This document shows, one piece after another, positions 54,430 through 63,152 of a stretch of 64,000 bases of DNA. Within the stretch, counting starts at the first letter, position 1. Every line of letters begins with the position of its first letter. The position numbers and the translations under genes are program-made. The notes under the pieces are model-generated. The model worked only from the letters and a program-made list of their open reading frames with translations, was not told the DNA's origin and made no database searches. This stretch comes from Rhizobium altiplani (GTDB lineage: Bacteria > Pseudomonadota > Alphaproteobacteria > Rhizobiales > Rhizobiaceae), in the NCBI RefSeq assembly GCF_001542405.1, contig NZ_LNCD01000065.1, forward strand, positions 62,001 to 126,000. Reading direction: 5' to 3'.

Positions 54430-55839
54430 TTGGCATTTGATGAAATGATCACCGGGGGCGAAAGTCCGCGACAGCCATATGAAAAATACTTTGAGTGGTA
54501 CAGTAACCAAGATCGAGCGCATCTGATTGCAAAATCCCGGGACGCGGAGAACATCTTCCGCAAGACCGGCATTACCTTCGCGGTCTACGGACACGCAGAC
54601 TCTTCCGAAAAGCTCATTCCCTTCGACATCATCCCCCGCATCATCTCAGGTCGCGAATGGCGTAAGCTCGCACAGGGTATCGAGCAGCGGGTAATCGCCC
54701 TCAACGCTTTTCTCGATGACATCTACCACAAGCAGGAAATCATCCGCGCCGGTCGCATACCGCGCGAACTGATCGAGAGGAATGACGCCTTCCTGCCCGA
54801 GATGATTGGCTTCCGGCCGCCCGGCGGCGTCTACACGCACATCGTCGGCACTGATATCGTGCGCACCGGCGAGGACGAGTTCTACGTGCTGGAGGACAAC
54901 GCCCGCACACCCTCCGGTGTCAGCTACATGCTGGAAAACCGCGAAACGATGATGCAGATGTTTCCGGACCTGTTTCATGCCAACAAGGTCCGGCCGGTCG
55001 AAGACTATCCCTATCTGCTGCGCCAGAGCCTGGCATCGCTCGCGCCTCCAGGCTGCAAGGGCAAGCCACGCGTTGCGGTCCTGACACCCGGCATCTACAA
55101 CTCGGCTTATTACGAGCACTCGTTCCTGGCTGACACGATGGGCGTCGAGCTTGTCGAAGGCTCGGACCTCCGCGTCATCGACGGCAAGGTGAAGATGCGC
55201 ACGACCCGCGGCTATGAGGCGATCGACGTGCTCTACCGCCGCGTCGACGACGACTTCCTCGATCCCCTCACCTTCCGGCCGGATTCAGCACTCGGCATCC
55301 CCGGCATCATGGATGTCTATCGTTCCGGCAACATCACCATCGCCAATGCGCCGGGCACCGGCATATCGGACGACAAGGCGATCTATTCCTACATGCCCGA
55401 GATCGTCGAATTCTATACCGGACGCAAGCCGATCCTCGAAAACGTGCCGACCTGGCGCTGTTCCGAGCCGCAGAGCCTCAAATACGTGCTCGAGCACCTC
55501 GAGGAACTCGTGGTCAAGGAGGTACACGGCTCCGGCGGCTACGGCATGTTGGTCGGCCCGACGGCGACCAAGAAGGAGCGCGCCGATTTTGCCGAGAAGT
55601 TGAAGGCGAAGCCCGCCAACTACATCGCGCAGCCAACACTTTCGCTGTCGACCGTGCCGATCCTCGTCAACAAAGGCATTGCGCCACGTCACGTGGACTT
55701 GCGGCCATATGTTCTCGTCTCCGACAAGGTGCAGATCATTCCCGGCGGATTGACGCGCGTGGCCCTGAAAGAGGGTTCGCTGGTGGTCAATTCCAGCCAG
55801 GGCGGCGGCACAAAAGATACCTGGGTATTGGAGGACTGA
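54430..55839 (+). CDS. Circularly permuted ATP-grasp type 2 protein (COG2308)
   Basis: Protein of 469 residues of the DUF404/DUF407 family, a circularly permuted ATP-grasp enzyme predicted to form amide or peptide bonds. Recognised parts are AFDEMITGGESPRQPYEKYFEWY at the start, VLEDNARTPSGVSYMLENRE, LYRRVDDDFLDPLTF and EVHGSGGYGMLVGP. The start is a TTG at 54430 with AGGGGAG eight bases upstream, and the next residues agree with the family N-terminus. The stop overlaps the next start by one base (TGATG). It is the first gene of a three-gene set shared by many bacteria whose product is unknown. Confidence 0.88.
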   Translation: MAFDEMITGGESPRQPYEKYFEWYSNQDRAHLIAKSRDAENIFRKTGITFAVYGHADSSEKLIPFDIIPRIISGREWRKLAQGIEQRVIALNAFLDDIYHKQEIIRAGRIPRELIERNDAFLPEMIGFRPPGGVYTHIVGTDIVRTGEDEFYVLEDNARTPSGVSYMLENRETMMQMFPDLFHANKVRPVEDYPYLLRQSLASLAPPGCKGKPRVAVLTPGIYNSAYYEHSFLADTMGVELVEGSDLRVIDGKVKMRTTRGYEAIDVLYRRVDDDFLDPLTFRPDSALGIPGIMDVYRSGNITIANAPGTGISDDKAIYSYMPEIVEFYTGRKPILENVPTWRCSEPQSLKYVLEHLEELVVKEVHGSGGYGMLVGPTATKKERADFAEKLKAKPANYIAQPTLSLSTVPILVNKGIAPRHVDLRPYVLVSDKVQIIPGGLTRVALKEGSLVVNSSQGGGTKDTWVLED

Positions 55840-56780
55840 TGCTCGGAAGAACTGCAAACGGACTCTACTGGATGTTCCGTTACATCGAACGCGCAGAAAA
55901 CATAGCGCGCCTTATCGATGCCGGCCTGCGCATGTCGCTGACCCGAAGCGGAACCGGCGACGACGACTGGGACGGCGTCCTGCAAAGCGCCGGCGTGCGC
56001 GAGACCTTTGATGAGGGGCACAGCAAGCTGACGAGCGCCGACGCGATCGACTACCTGCTGCGAGACCGCTCCAATCCCTCAAGCGTCATGTCCTGCGTCG
56101 ACTACGGGCGAAACAACGCCCGCATGGTGCGCACCGCCCTGACCCGCGAGACCTGGGAAGCGACCAATGAGTTCTGGATCGAGCTAAAATCGCTACTTTC
56201 GAAGCGGCTGAAAGCCGCGGAGATGCCGGAGGCAATCGATGCCATCAAGCATCGCGCCGGGCTGATCCGCGGTGCCTTCCACGGCTCGATGCTCAGAAAC
56301 GAACTCTACAATTTCGCCCGCATCGGAACCTTCATCGAGCGCGCGGACAATACGAGCCGTATTCTCGACGTGAAGTATTATGTGCTCCTGCCCTCGGTCT
56401 CGGCCGTCGGCACGTCGATCGACAACATCCAGTGGGAATCGATCCTGCGTTCCGTCTCCGCCCACCGCTCCTACAGCTGGGCGTATGACGGCGAATATCG
56501 GTCGATGAATATCGCCGACTTCCTGATCCTGAACGGCCAGATGCCGCGTTCGCTCGCCTATTGCTACGAGAAGATCGTCAGCGAACTCGGCTATCTCGCC
56601 AAGGATTACGGTGAGCGGCTGCCGGCGCATGATACGGCCGATTCCATCCGCAAGACGCTCCAGACACGTGCCATCAAGGAGATCATGGATCAGGGCCTGC
56701 ATGAATTTCTGGAAGATTTCGTCACGCGCAACAACCAGCTCGGCATGGAAATTTCCGATGGTTACCGGTTCTATGCATAG
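55839..56780 (+). CDS. Alpha-E domain protein (COG2307)
   Basis: All-helical protein of 313 residues of the alpha-E family, opening MLGRTANGLYWMFRYIERAENIARLIDAGLRM. Conserved E and R residues line the first helix. The family's activity is not known. It is always found beside the ATP-grasp and transglutaminase partners. Coupled to the upstream gene by a TGATG junction and followed by the transglutaminase gene after 11 bp. Confidence 0.88.
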   Translation: MLGRTANGLYWMFRYIERAENIARLIDAGLRMSLTRSGTGDDDWDGVLQSAGVRETFDEGHSKLTSADAIDYLLRDRSNPSSVMSCVDYGRNNARMVRTALTRETWEATNEFWIELKSLLSKRLKAAEMPEAIDAIKHRAGLIRGAFHGSMLRNELYNFARIGTFIERADNTSRILDVKYYVLLPSVSAVGTSIDNIQWESILRSVSAHRSYSWAYDGEYRSMNIADFLILNGQMPRSLAYCYEKIVSELGYLAKDYGERLPAHDTADSIRKTLQTRAIKEIMDQGLHEFLEDFVTRNNQLGMEISDGYRFYA

Positions 56781-56791
56781 GCGGGCATGAG

Positions 56792-57616
56792 ATGAAGCTT
56801 AAGATAAGCCACGTCACCGAATATCACTACGAAGAACCGGCGGCCTTCTCGCTGCAGCGGCTGCGGCTGACGCCGCTCTCCGTTCCCGGACAGTCAGTCA
56901 TCAACTGGTCGCTGCAGGTTGAGGGCGCTAGGCCCGAAGTCGAATACGACGATCAGTTTGGCAACCACGTCAACCTCGTCTCGCTGGAAGGCGAGCAGCG
57001 GGCGACACGCATCGTGGCCGAAGGCGAGGTCGAAACGGAAGATCGAAATGGGGTACTCGGCCCCCATAGCGGCTTCTGCCCGCTCTGGCTTTTCCTGCGT
57101 GAAACGCCGAGGACGAAGTCCGGAAAGCTGATCAAGGAACTCACCAAGGGTGTGAGCGGCGAGAACGAGCTTGCTCGCATGCACGCGCTGATGTCCGGCA
57201 TACATGAGACCGTGACCTACTTGCCTGGGACCAGCGACACGGAGACCACGGCTGAGCAAGCGCTTGAGAAGAAGAGCGGCGTCTGCCAGGACCATGCCCA
57301 TATTTTTGTCGCCGCCGCACGCAGCCTCGGCGTGCCGGCCCGCTACGTTTCCGGCTACCTGATGATGGAAGAGAAGATCGAGCAGTCGGCGACCCACGCC
57401 TGGGGCGAAGCGCACCTCCCGGGCCTCGGCTGGGTCGGCTTCGATCCGGCCAACAATATCTGCCCCGACGCACGCTATGTGCGTGTCGCCTCCGGCCTCT
57501 GCTACCGCGATGCGGCTCCCGTTTCAGGCATGCGCATCGGCACGCCGGGGGAAAAGCTCTCTGTCGTGGTCAAGGTTGAAGATCGGGGGCAGATGCAAAG
57601 CCAGAGCCAGAGCTGA
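56792..57616 (+). CDS. Transglutaminase-like cysteine protease
   Basis: Protein of 274 residues with the N-terminal bacterial transglutaminase domain followed by the core fold. The catalytic triad is C165 in KSGVCQDHAHIF, H202 in ATHAWGEAHLP and D218 in WVGFDPANN. No signal peptide is seen, so it acts in the cytosol. Members may hydrolyse or exchange amide bonds in the same pathway that the ATP-grasp enzyme builds. It ends the three-gene operon, with a strong terminator after it. Confidence 0.9.
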   Translation: MKLKISHVTEYHYEEPAAFSLQRLRLTPLSVPGQSVINWSLQVEGARPEVEYDDQFGNHVNLVSLEGEQRATRIVAEGEVETEDRNGVLGPHSGFCPLWLFLRETPRTKSGKLIKELTKGVSGENELARMHALMSGIHETVTYLPGTSDTETTAEQALEKKSGVCQDHAHIFVAAARSLGVPARYVSGYLMMEEKIEQSATHAWGEAHLPGLGWVGFDPANNICPDARYVRVASGLCYRDAAPVSGMRIGTPGEKLSVVVKVEDRGQMQSQSQS

Positions 57617-57655
57617 AGGGCTGGCTTCCGAAGAACTCATATCGAGATACCGTTG

Positions 57656-57687
57656 TCCGAGCCGCTGCATAGCGGCTCGGATCGTTT
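57656..57687 (+). terminator. Terminator of the ATP-grasp operon
   Basis: TCCGAGCCGCT (57656-57666) pairs perfectly with AGCGGCTCGGA (57671-57681) around a GCAT loop, followed by TCGTTTT (57682-57688). It lies between the operon and the convergent aldehyde dehydrogenase gene. Confidence 0.8.
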
Positions 57688-57697
57688 TGGGCCATCG

Positions 57698-59131
57698 TTA
57701 GGCCAGCGTATAGGCCGTCTTGACGCTCGTGTAGAACTCGGCCGCGTATTTGCCCTGCTCGCGCGGACCGTAGGACGATCCCTTGCGGCCACCGAAAGGA
57801 ACGTGGAAATCCACGCCTGCGGTCGGCAGGTTGACCATCACCATGCCCGCTTCGGAGTTTCGCTTGAAATGCGTCGCGTGCTTGAGGCTCGTCGTGGCGA
57901 TACCGGCAGACAGGCCGAATGGCGTGTCGTTGGCGGTTGCCAGCGCTTCTTCGTAGTCCTTGACGCGGATGACCGAGACAACCGGTCCGAAGATTTCCTC
58001 GCGCGAAATGCGCATCTGGTTCGTGGCCTCCGTGAACAGCGTCGGCTGCAGGTAGAAGCCGGGCGTTTCGCGGGTGACGAGTTCGCCGCCGAAGGCGAGC
58101 TTGGCGCCCTCCTTCTTGCCGATCTCGATATAGTCGGTGTCGGTCTTCAGCTGCTTTTCATCGACCACGGGGCCGATGTGCGTGCCCGATTTCAACGCAT
58201 TGTCGACAACAAGCGTCTGCAGCTTTTCCGTTAGCGCCGCGACGAACTTGTCGTGGATGCCTTCGGTAACGATCAGGCGAGAAGACGCCGTGCAACGCTG
58301 GCCGGTGGAGAAGAAACCGGAATTGGCGGCTGCTTCGACGGCGACGCCAAGGTCGGCATCGTCGAGGACGACCATCGGGTTCTTGCCACCCATTTCCAGC
58401 TGGAACTTGCGGTTATGCTCGATCGAGGCGCTAGCGACGCGGCGGCCGGTACCGGTGGAACCGGTAAAGGTGATGCCCGTAACATCAGGACTGTCGAGCA
58501 TGGCCTGGCCGACAACCGAACCCCTGCCCATGACGAGGTTCAGCACGCCCTTTGGCAGGCCGGCACGGTGCAGGATGTCGACGATCGCCCACGAGCAGCC
58601 CGGGACGAGTTCGGCCGGCTTGAAGACGATGGTATTGCCGTAGCAGAGCGCCGGCGCGATCTTCCAGGCGGGGATCGCGATCGGGAAGTTCCAGGGCGTG
58701 ATGATACCGATGACGCCGAGCGGGTCACGGGTGATCTCGACGCCAATATTCGGGCGAACAGACGGGATGACCTCGCCTGCAAGACGCAGCGCTTCGCCGG
58801 CAAAGAATTCAAAGATCTGCGATGCACGAATGGTCTCGCCGATTGCCTCGGGAAGCGTCTTGCCTTCTTCGCGGGCCAGCAGAGCGCCGAGCTCGTCCTT
58901 GCGAGCCATGATCTCGTCGCCGGCCTTCTTCAGGATGACATGACGCTCCCAGATGCCGGAGCGCGACCAAGCCGGGAAAGCAGCCTTGGCGGCGGCGATC
59001 GCATTCTTCGTGTCTTCGGCCGAACCATCCGCATAGAGGCCAACGACCTCGTTGGTATCCGACGGATTGATGTTCTTCGTCGCGTCCGTGCCGACCCATT
59101 CGCCGGCAATGAGGTTCTTATAAATGGTCAT
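57698..59131 (-). CDS. Aldehyde dehydrogenase, probable alpha-ketoglutaric semialdehyde dehydrogenase
   Basis: NAD(P)-dependent dehydrogenase of 477 residues. Active-site residues are N148 in TPWNFPIAIP, E246 in LEMGGKNP and C280 in STGQRCTASSR. Sequence type and operon position fit 2,5-dioxovalerate dehydrogenase, which turns alpha-ketoglutaric semialdehyde into 2-oxoglutarate at the end of the non-phosphorylating pentose or hexarate pathway. It is last in the chvE operon, 71 bp after gguC and beyond a terminator-like hairpin, so its expression may be lower. GGAGG is 11 bases before the ATG. Confidence 0.85.
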   Translation of the reverse strand: MTIYKNLIAGEWVGTDATKNINPSDTNEVVGLYADGSAEDTKNAIAAAKAAFPAWSRSGIWERHVILKKAGDEIMARKDELGALLAREEGKTLPEAIGETIRASQIFEFFAGEALRLAGEVIPSVRPNIGVEITRDPLGVIGIITPWNFPIAIPAWKIAPALCYGNTIVFKPAELVPGCSWAIVDILHRAGLPKGVLNLVMGRGSVVGQAMLDSPDVTGITFTGSTGTGRRVASASIEHNRKFQLEMGGKNPMVVLDDADLGVAVEAAANSGFFSTGQRCTASSRLIVTEGIHDKFVAALTEKLQTLVVDNALKSGTHIGPVVDEKQLKTDTDYIEIGKKEGAKLAFGGELVTRETPGFYLQPTLFTEATNQMRISREEIFGPVVSVIRVKDYEEALATANDTPFGLSAGIATTSLKHATHFKRNSEAGMVMVNLPTAGVDFHVPFGGRKGSSYGPREQGKYAAEFYTSVKTAYTLA

Positions 59132-59162
59132 GGGCCGACTGGGCCTCCTTCACCGTTCCATT

Positions 59163-59194
59163 AAAAACGGTCCGGCCGCCGAAGCGGCCGGGCC
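59163..59194 (-). terminator. Terminator-like hairpin between gguC and the aldehyde dehydrogenase gene
   Basis: On the minus strand, an 11-bp stem (59184-59194 with 59169-59179, one mismatch) around a 4-nt loop is followed by GTTTTT (59168-59163). It is placed just after the gguC stop, so it would end or attenuate the operon before the dehydrogenase. Confidence 0.65.
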
Positions 59195-59202
59195 TTGCGA
59201 AA

Positions 59203-60207
59203 TCAGAGCTGCTTGACGGCAATCTCTTCTTCGGCGGCAATCTTCAGAGGGTTGCGCAGCGGCAAGCCGAATTCGGCGACTTCGATTTCGAAGACGTCAC
59301 CCTCTTCAGCCTTGATGCCTTCCGCGAAGGAGAGCGTCGCGGTGCCGAACATGTGGACGTGGACGTCGCCGGGCACACGAAACAGGCCGTACTTGAAGTG
59401 ATGGTATTCGAGGTTGGCGAATGTGTGCGACATGTTCGCTTCGCCCGACAGGAACGGCTTTTCGAAGATCACCTTGTCGCCGCGCTTGATGCGCGAGGTG
59501 CCGCGGATATCCTCAGGCGCAACGCCAATGCGGATTTCCGGGCCAAAGCTTGCCGGGCGCAGCTTGGAGTGCGCGAGGTAGAGATAGTTGATCCGCTCGG
59601 TCACGTGGTCGGAAAACTCGTTCGACAGCGCAAAGCCGATGCGGAAGGGTGTGCCGTCTTCCGCAATGACGTAGATCCCCGCCATTTCAGGCTCTTCGCC
59701 GCCATCGAGCGCGAAGGAGGGAGAAACGAGCGGCGCGCCCGGAGCAGCCGAACCATAGCCGTTGCCCTTGTAGAACCACTCGGGCTGAACGCCCTTCTCG
59801 CCGGCCTTCGGCTTGCCGTTCTCGAGACCCATCTTGAACATCTTCATCGAGTCGGTGAGGGTTTCTTCAGCCGCCTCGGAGGTCTTCTTGTGCATGGAAT
59901 CGCGCGTTGCAGCCGAGCCCAGATGCGTCAGCCCTGTGCCCGTCAGATGCAGGTGCGCAGCGTCGGGATGCGTCATCGGCGGCAGAAACTTGCCTTCGGC
60001 ATAAGCCTTTTCGAGGTCGACTGCATCGCCGAGGCCGTGTGCTTCAATCACCTGCAACAGCGACTTGCCGCCGTTTGCGGCTTCCATGGCCAGCGCATAG
60101 ACGCTGCCTGCGTTCTTGACGGCCTTCGCGGTACCGCCCGGCTCGCGCACGGCGACAATGATCTCTCCGTTCGAACCCTTGATCTGCGAAATCAGCACGG
60201 TCTTCAT
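59203..60207 (-). CDS. gguC: GguC/AraD1-family fumarylacetoacetate-hydrolase-fold protein
   Basis: Protein of 334 residues with the FAH fold, in the AraD1/GguC subgroup. Relatives act as dehydratases on 2-keto-3-deoxy sugar acids such as L-2-keto-3-deoxyarabonate, giving alpha-ketoglutaric semialdehyde. Blocks seen are GGEEPEMAGIYVIAEDGTP, FALSNEFSDHVTE and GVAPEDIRGTSRI. It is fourth in the chvE-gguABC operon, which fits the sugar-acid route feeding the next gene. AAGG sits directly before the ATG, so its translation start is unusually tight. Confidence 0.85.
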   Translation of the reverse strand: MKTVLISQIKGSNGEIIVAVREPGGTAKAVKNAGSVYALAMEAANGGKSLLQVIEAHGLGDAVDLEKAYAEGKFLPPMTHPDAAHLHLTGTGLTHLGSAATRDSMHKKTSEAAEETLTDSMKMFKMGLENGKPKAGEKGVQPEWFYKGNGYGSAAPGAPLVSPSFALDGGEEPEMAGIYVIAEDGTPFRIGFALSNEFSDHVTERINYLYLAHSKLRPASFGPEIRIGVAPEDIRGTSRIKRGDKVIFEKPFLSGEANMSHTFANLEYHHFKYGLFRVPGDVHVHMFGTATLSFAEGIKAEEGDVFEIEVAEFGLPLRNPLKIAAEEEIAVKQL

Positions 60208-60236
60208 CCTTTTTTCGATAACGCGGAAAATGCTTC

Positions 60237-60269
60237 GCCAATCCGGCTCCCAGAATGAGCCGGATTGGC
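60237..60269. terminator. Perfect 13-bp stem-loop between gguB and gguC
   Basis: GCCAATCCGGCTC (60237-60249) pairs perfectly with GAGCCGGATTGGC (60257-60269) around a 7-nt loop. There is no direct T-tract on the minus strand, so an RNA-stabilising or processing element is likelier than a strong terminator. Confidence 0.6.
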
Positions 60270-60310
60270 AAGTTCACATGACTGCGAATGCTTGGGCAGC
60301 GCCGGAGCGC

Positions 60311-61519
60311 TTAGCCCTTGTTCTTGTTATAGACATCGAAGAAGACGGCGGCGAGAAGCACCAGTCCCTTGACCATCTGCTGGAAGTCGATGCCGAGACC
60401 GACGATCGACATGCCGTTGTTCATGACGCCCATGATGAACGCGCCGATGACGGCACCGGTAATCTTGCCAACGCCGCCGGATGCCGAAGCTCCGCCGATG
60501 AAGCAGGCCGCGATAACGTCAAGCTCGAAGCCAACGCCTGCCTTCGGGGTCGCCGAATTCAGGCGAGCCGCGATGATCATGCCGGCGAGACCAGCCAGGA
60601 CACCCATGTTGACGAAGGTGTAGAAGCTCAGGCGCTCGGTGTTGATACCGGACAGCTTGGTTGCCTTCTCGTTGCCGCCCATTGCGTAGATGCGGCGACC
60701 GATCGTGGTACGGCGCGTCACGAAGGTGTAGGCCGCGATCAGCACGAGCATGACGACGAGAACGTTCGGCAGGCCCTTGTAGGTGGAAAGCTGGAAGCCA
60801 AGGAACAGGATCGCCAACGAGATGATTACGTTTTGGGCGATGAAGAAGCCATAAGGCTCGACATCGATGCCATGGCTCTCGTTGACCTTGCGGCGACGCC
60901 AGGCGAGATAGAAGAGCACGACAGTTCCCAGCACGGTCAGCACCAGCGACGTGGAATGCAGCGGAATTCCGGCGATATCGATCATTTCGCCTGGCAGGAA
61001 GCCCGTCGAGATAACCTGGAAGTCCTTCGGGAACGGGCCGATGTTCTTGCCGCCCAGAACGAACAGCGTCAGGCCGCGGAAGACGAGCATGCCGGCGAGC
61101 GTGACGATGAAGGCCGGAATGCGGTGATACGCGATCCAGTAGCCTTGCGCAGCACCGATGGCGCCACCGATGACCAGGCAGAGAATGCCCGCAAGTACGA
61201 AGTTCATCTGCCAGTTGACGGTCATGATAGCCGCCACCGCGCCGACGAAGGCAACGATGGATCCGACCGAAAGGTCAATGTGGCCGGCCACGATGACGAG
61301 CAGCATGCCGAGCGCCATGATGACGATGAACGAGTTCTGCAGAACGAGGTTCGTTAGGTTGACCGGCTTGAATAGAATGCCGCCCGTGTAGAACTGGAAG
61401 AACACCATGATCGCGACGAGCGCGATAAGCATGCCGTATTCGCGAATGTTGGCGCGGATATAGTCCGCAACGGAAACGACGTTGCTTTCCTCGGTGGCTG
61501 AAGGGTTGACCGGAGTCAT
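60311..61519 (-). CDS. gguB: Sugar ABC transporter permease GguB
   Basis: Integral membrane protein of 402 residues of the MmsB/XylH class, with about ten transmembrane helices. The conserved block is [19 protein letters not shown], and [20 protein letters not shown] is near the C-terminus. It forms the channel for the ChvE-bound sugar. Its ATG overlaps the gguA stop by 4 bp (ATGA). Confidence 0.95.
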   Translation of the reverse strand: MTPVNPSATEESNVVSVADYIRANIREYGMLIALVAIMVFFQFYTGGILFKPVNLTNLVLQNSFIVIMALGMLLVIVAGHIDLSVGSIVAFVGAVAAIMTVNWQMNFVLAGILCLVIGGAIGAAQGYWIAYHRIPAFIVTLAGMLVFRGLTLFVLGGKNIGPFPKDFQVISTGFLPGEMIDIAGIPLHSTSLVLTVLGTVVLFYLAWRRRKVNESHGIDVEPYGFFIAQNVIISLAILFLGFQLSTYKGLPNVLVVMLVLIAAYTFVTRRTTIGRRIYAMGGNEKATKLSGINTERLSFYTFVNMGVLAGLAGMIIAARLNSATPKAGVGFELDVIAACFIGGASASGGVGKITGAVIGAFIMGVMNNGMSIVGLGIDFQQMVKGLVLLAAVFFDVYNKNKG

Positions 61520-63060
61520 TGTTTCTTCTCCCCTGAGCGCATGATAGCGCGCATGATGGTTTCTTGGCTCGCCTCTCCCTTTGGCAGTTCCGCAACGATA
61601 CGTCCTTCATTCATGACGTAGATGCGGTCGCACGTACCAAGCAGTTCCGGCATTTCCGATGAGATCATCAGAACACCCTTACCATCGGCTGCGAGCTGGT
61701 TGATGATAGTATAGATTTCGTATTTTGCACCGACATCGATACCGCGGGTGGGTTCGTCCAGGATCAGGACATCGGGGTCGGAGAACAGCCACTTCGACAG
61801 CACAACCTTTTGCTGGTTGCCGCCGGAGAGATTGACCGTTTCCTGGAAGATGCTGGAGCTACGGATGCGCAGCTTCGAGCGGTATTCCGATGCGATCTTC
61901 GATTCCTTGATGGTGTCGATGACCGTGGCTTTCGAGACCCCGGCCAGATTGGCGAGCGTCGTGTTGTGAACGATGTTCTCGCCGAGTACGAGACCAAGAT
62001 GCTTGCGGTCTTCGGTCACATAGGCAAGACCCGCGTCGATGGCCTTGCGAACGGTGCTGACATCGACCGGCTTGCCGTGCATCGACACGTCACCATGGAT
62101 CTTGTGTCCATAGGATTTGCCGAACAGGCTCATTGCGAATTCGGTACGGCCGGCGCCCATCAGGCCCGCGATGCCAACCACTTCGCCCTTGCGGACGGTG
62201 ACGTTGATGTCGTGCAGAACCTGGCGGTCACGGTGATGCTGGTGGAAAGCGTTCCAATTCTTCACCTCGAGGATCGTTTCGCCGATCGGCACGGAGCGCG
62301 GCGGATAACGATCGGCGAGTTCGCGGCCCACCATGTTCTTGATGATGATGTCTTCGCTGATCTCTTCGGTCTGACAGTCGAGCGACTTGACGGTCATGCC
62401 GTCGCGCAGAACCGTGATCTGGTCAGCGACCTTGCGAACTTCGTTGAGCTTGTGCGTGATGATGATCGACGTCAGGCCCTGGTTGCGGAACTCGATCAGG
62501 AGGTCCAGCAGTGCATCGGAATCCTTTTCGTTGAGTGACGCCGTCGGCTCATCGAGGATCAGCAGCTTCACGCTCTTAGACAGCGCCTTGGCGATTTCGA
62601 CCAGCTGCTGCTTGCCAACGCCGATGTCGGTGACGAGCGTTTCCGGCGACTCCTTGAGGCCAACCTTGCTCAGCAGCTCTTTCGTACGCTTAAAGGCTTC
62701 TTGCCACTTAATGATGCCATTCTGAGCAACTTCGTTGCCGAGGAAGATGTTTTCGGCGATCGACAGGAGCGGCACCAGTGCCAGTTCCTGGTGAATGATG
62801 ACGATGCCGATTTCTTCGGAATCCTTGAGCGCCTTGAAATGACGGACGTCGCCTTCGTAGACAATATCGCCATCGTAGGTTCCGGCTGGGTAGACGCCGG
62901 AGAGAACTTTCATAAGGGTCGACTTGCCGGCCCCATTTTCACCCACCAATGCGTGGATCTCACCCTGTCGAACCTTGAGGTTCACATTCTCAAGCGCCTT
63001 TACGCCTGGGAACGTCTTGGTGATGTTCCGCATTTCGAGGATTGTGTTGTCCATGGTCAT
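61516..63060 (-). CDS. gguA: Sugar ABC transporter ATPase GguA
   Basis: Duplicated ABC ATPase of 514 residues of the MmsA/XylG kind. The N-terminal half has Walker [10 protein letters not shown], and a Q-loop and [16 protein letters not shown] follow. The C-terminal half has [34 protein letters not shown] and [18 protein letters not shown]. It powers import by GguB. Two ATG codons (63060 and 63054) are possible. A strong hairpin lies in the 92-bp gap from chvE. Confidence 0.95.
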   Translation of the reverse strand: MTMDNTILEMRNITKTFPGVKALENVNLKVRQGEIHALVGENGAGKSTLMKVLSGVYPAGTYDGDIVYEGDVRHFKALKDSEEIGIVIIHQELALVPLLSIAENIFLGNEVAQNGIIKWQEAFKRTKELLSKVGLKESPETLVTDIGVGKQQLVEIAKALSKSVKLLILDEPTASLNEKDSDALLDLLIEFRNQGLTSIIITHKLNEVRKVADQITVLRDGMTVKSLDCQTEEISEDIIIKNMVGRELADRYPPRSVPIGETILEVKNWNAFHQHHRDRQVLHDINVTVRKGEVVGIAGLMGAGRTEFAMSLFGKSYGHKIHGDVSMHGKPVDVSTVRKAIDAGLAYVTEDRKHLGLVLGENIVHNTTLANLAGVSKATVIDTIKESKIASEYRSKLRIRSSSIFQETVNLSGGNQQKVVLSKWLFSDPDVLILDEPTRGIDVGAKYEIYTIINQLAADGKGVLMISSEMPELLGTCDRIYVMNEGRIVAELPKGEASQETIMRAIMRSGEKKQ

Positions 63061-63108
63061 AATCCAACGCCAGCAGCCAAAGGGACGCGGCGATCATAAA
63101 ATTGAAGA

Positions 63109-63135
63109 CCGGAACCCGCAAGCAGCGGGTTCCGG
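63109..63135. terminator. Perfect 11-bp stem-loop between chvE and gguA
   Basis: CCGGAACCCGC (63109-63119) pairs perfectly with GCGGGTTCCGG (63125-63135) around a 5-nt loop. On the minus strand it is followed by TCTTCAATTTT, a poor T-tract. Such hairpins after binding-protein genes commonly keep their mRNA high relative to the permease genes. Confidence 0.65.
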
Positions 63136-63152
63136 CCAACTTGGTACAATTA

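Noticed and set aside
54237..54572. A 111-codon minus-strand frame in the gap before the ATP-grasp gene
   Set aside because: It overlaps the certain ATP-grasp coding region, has no ribosome site and no recognisable features.
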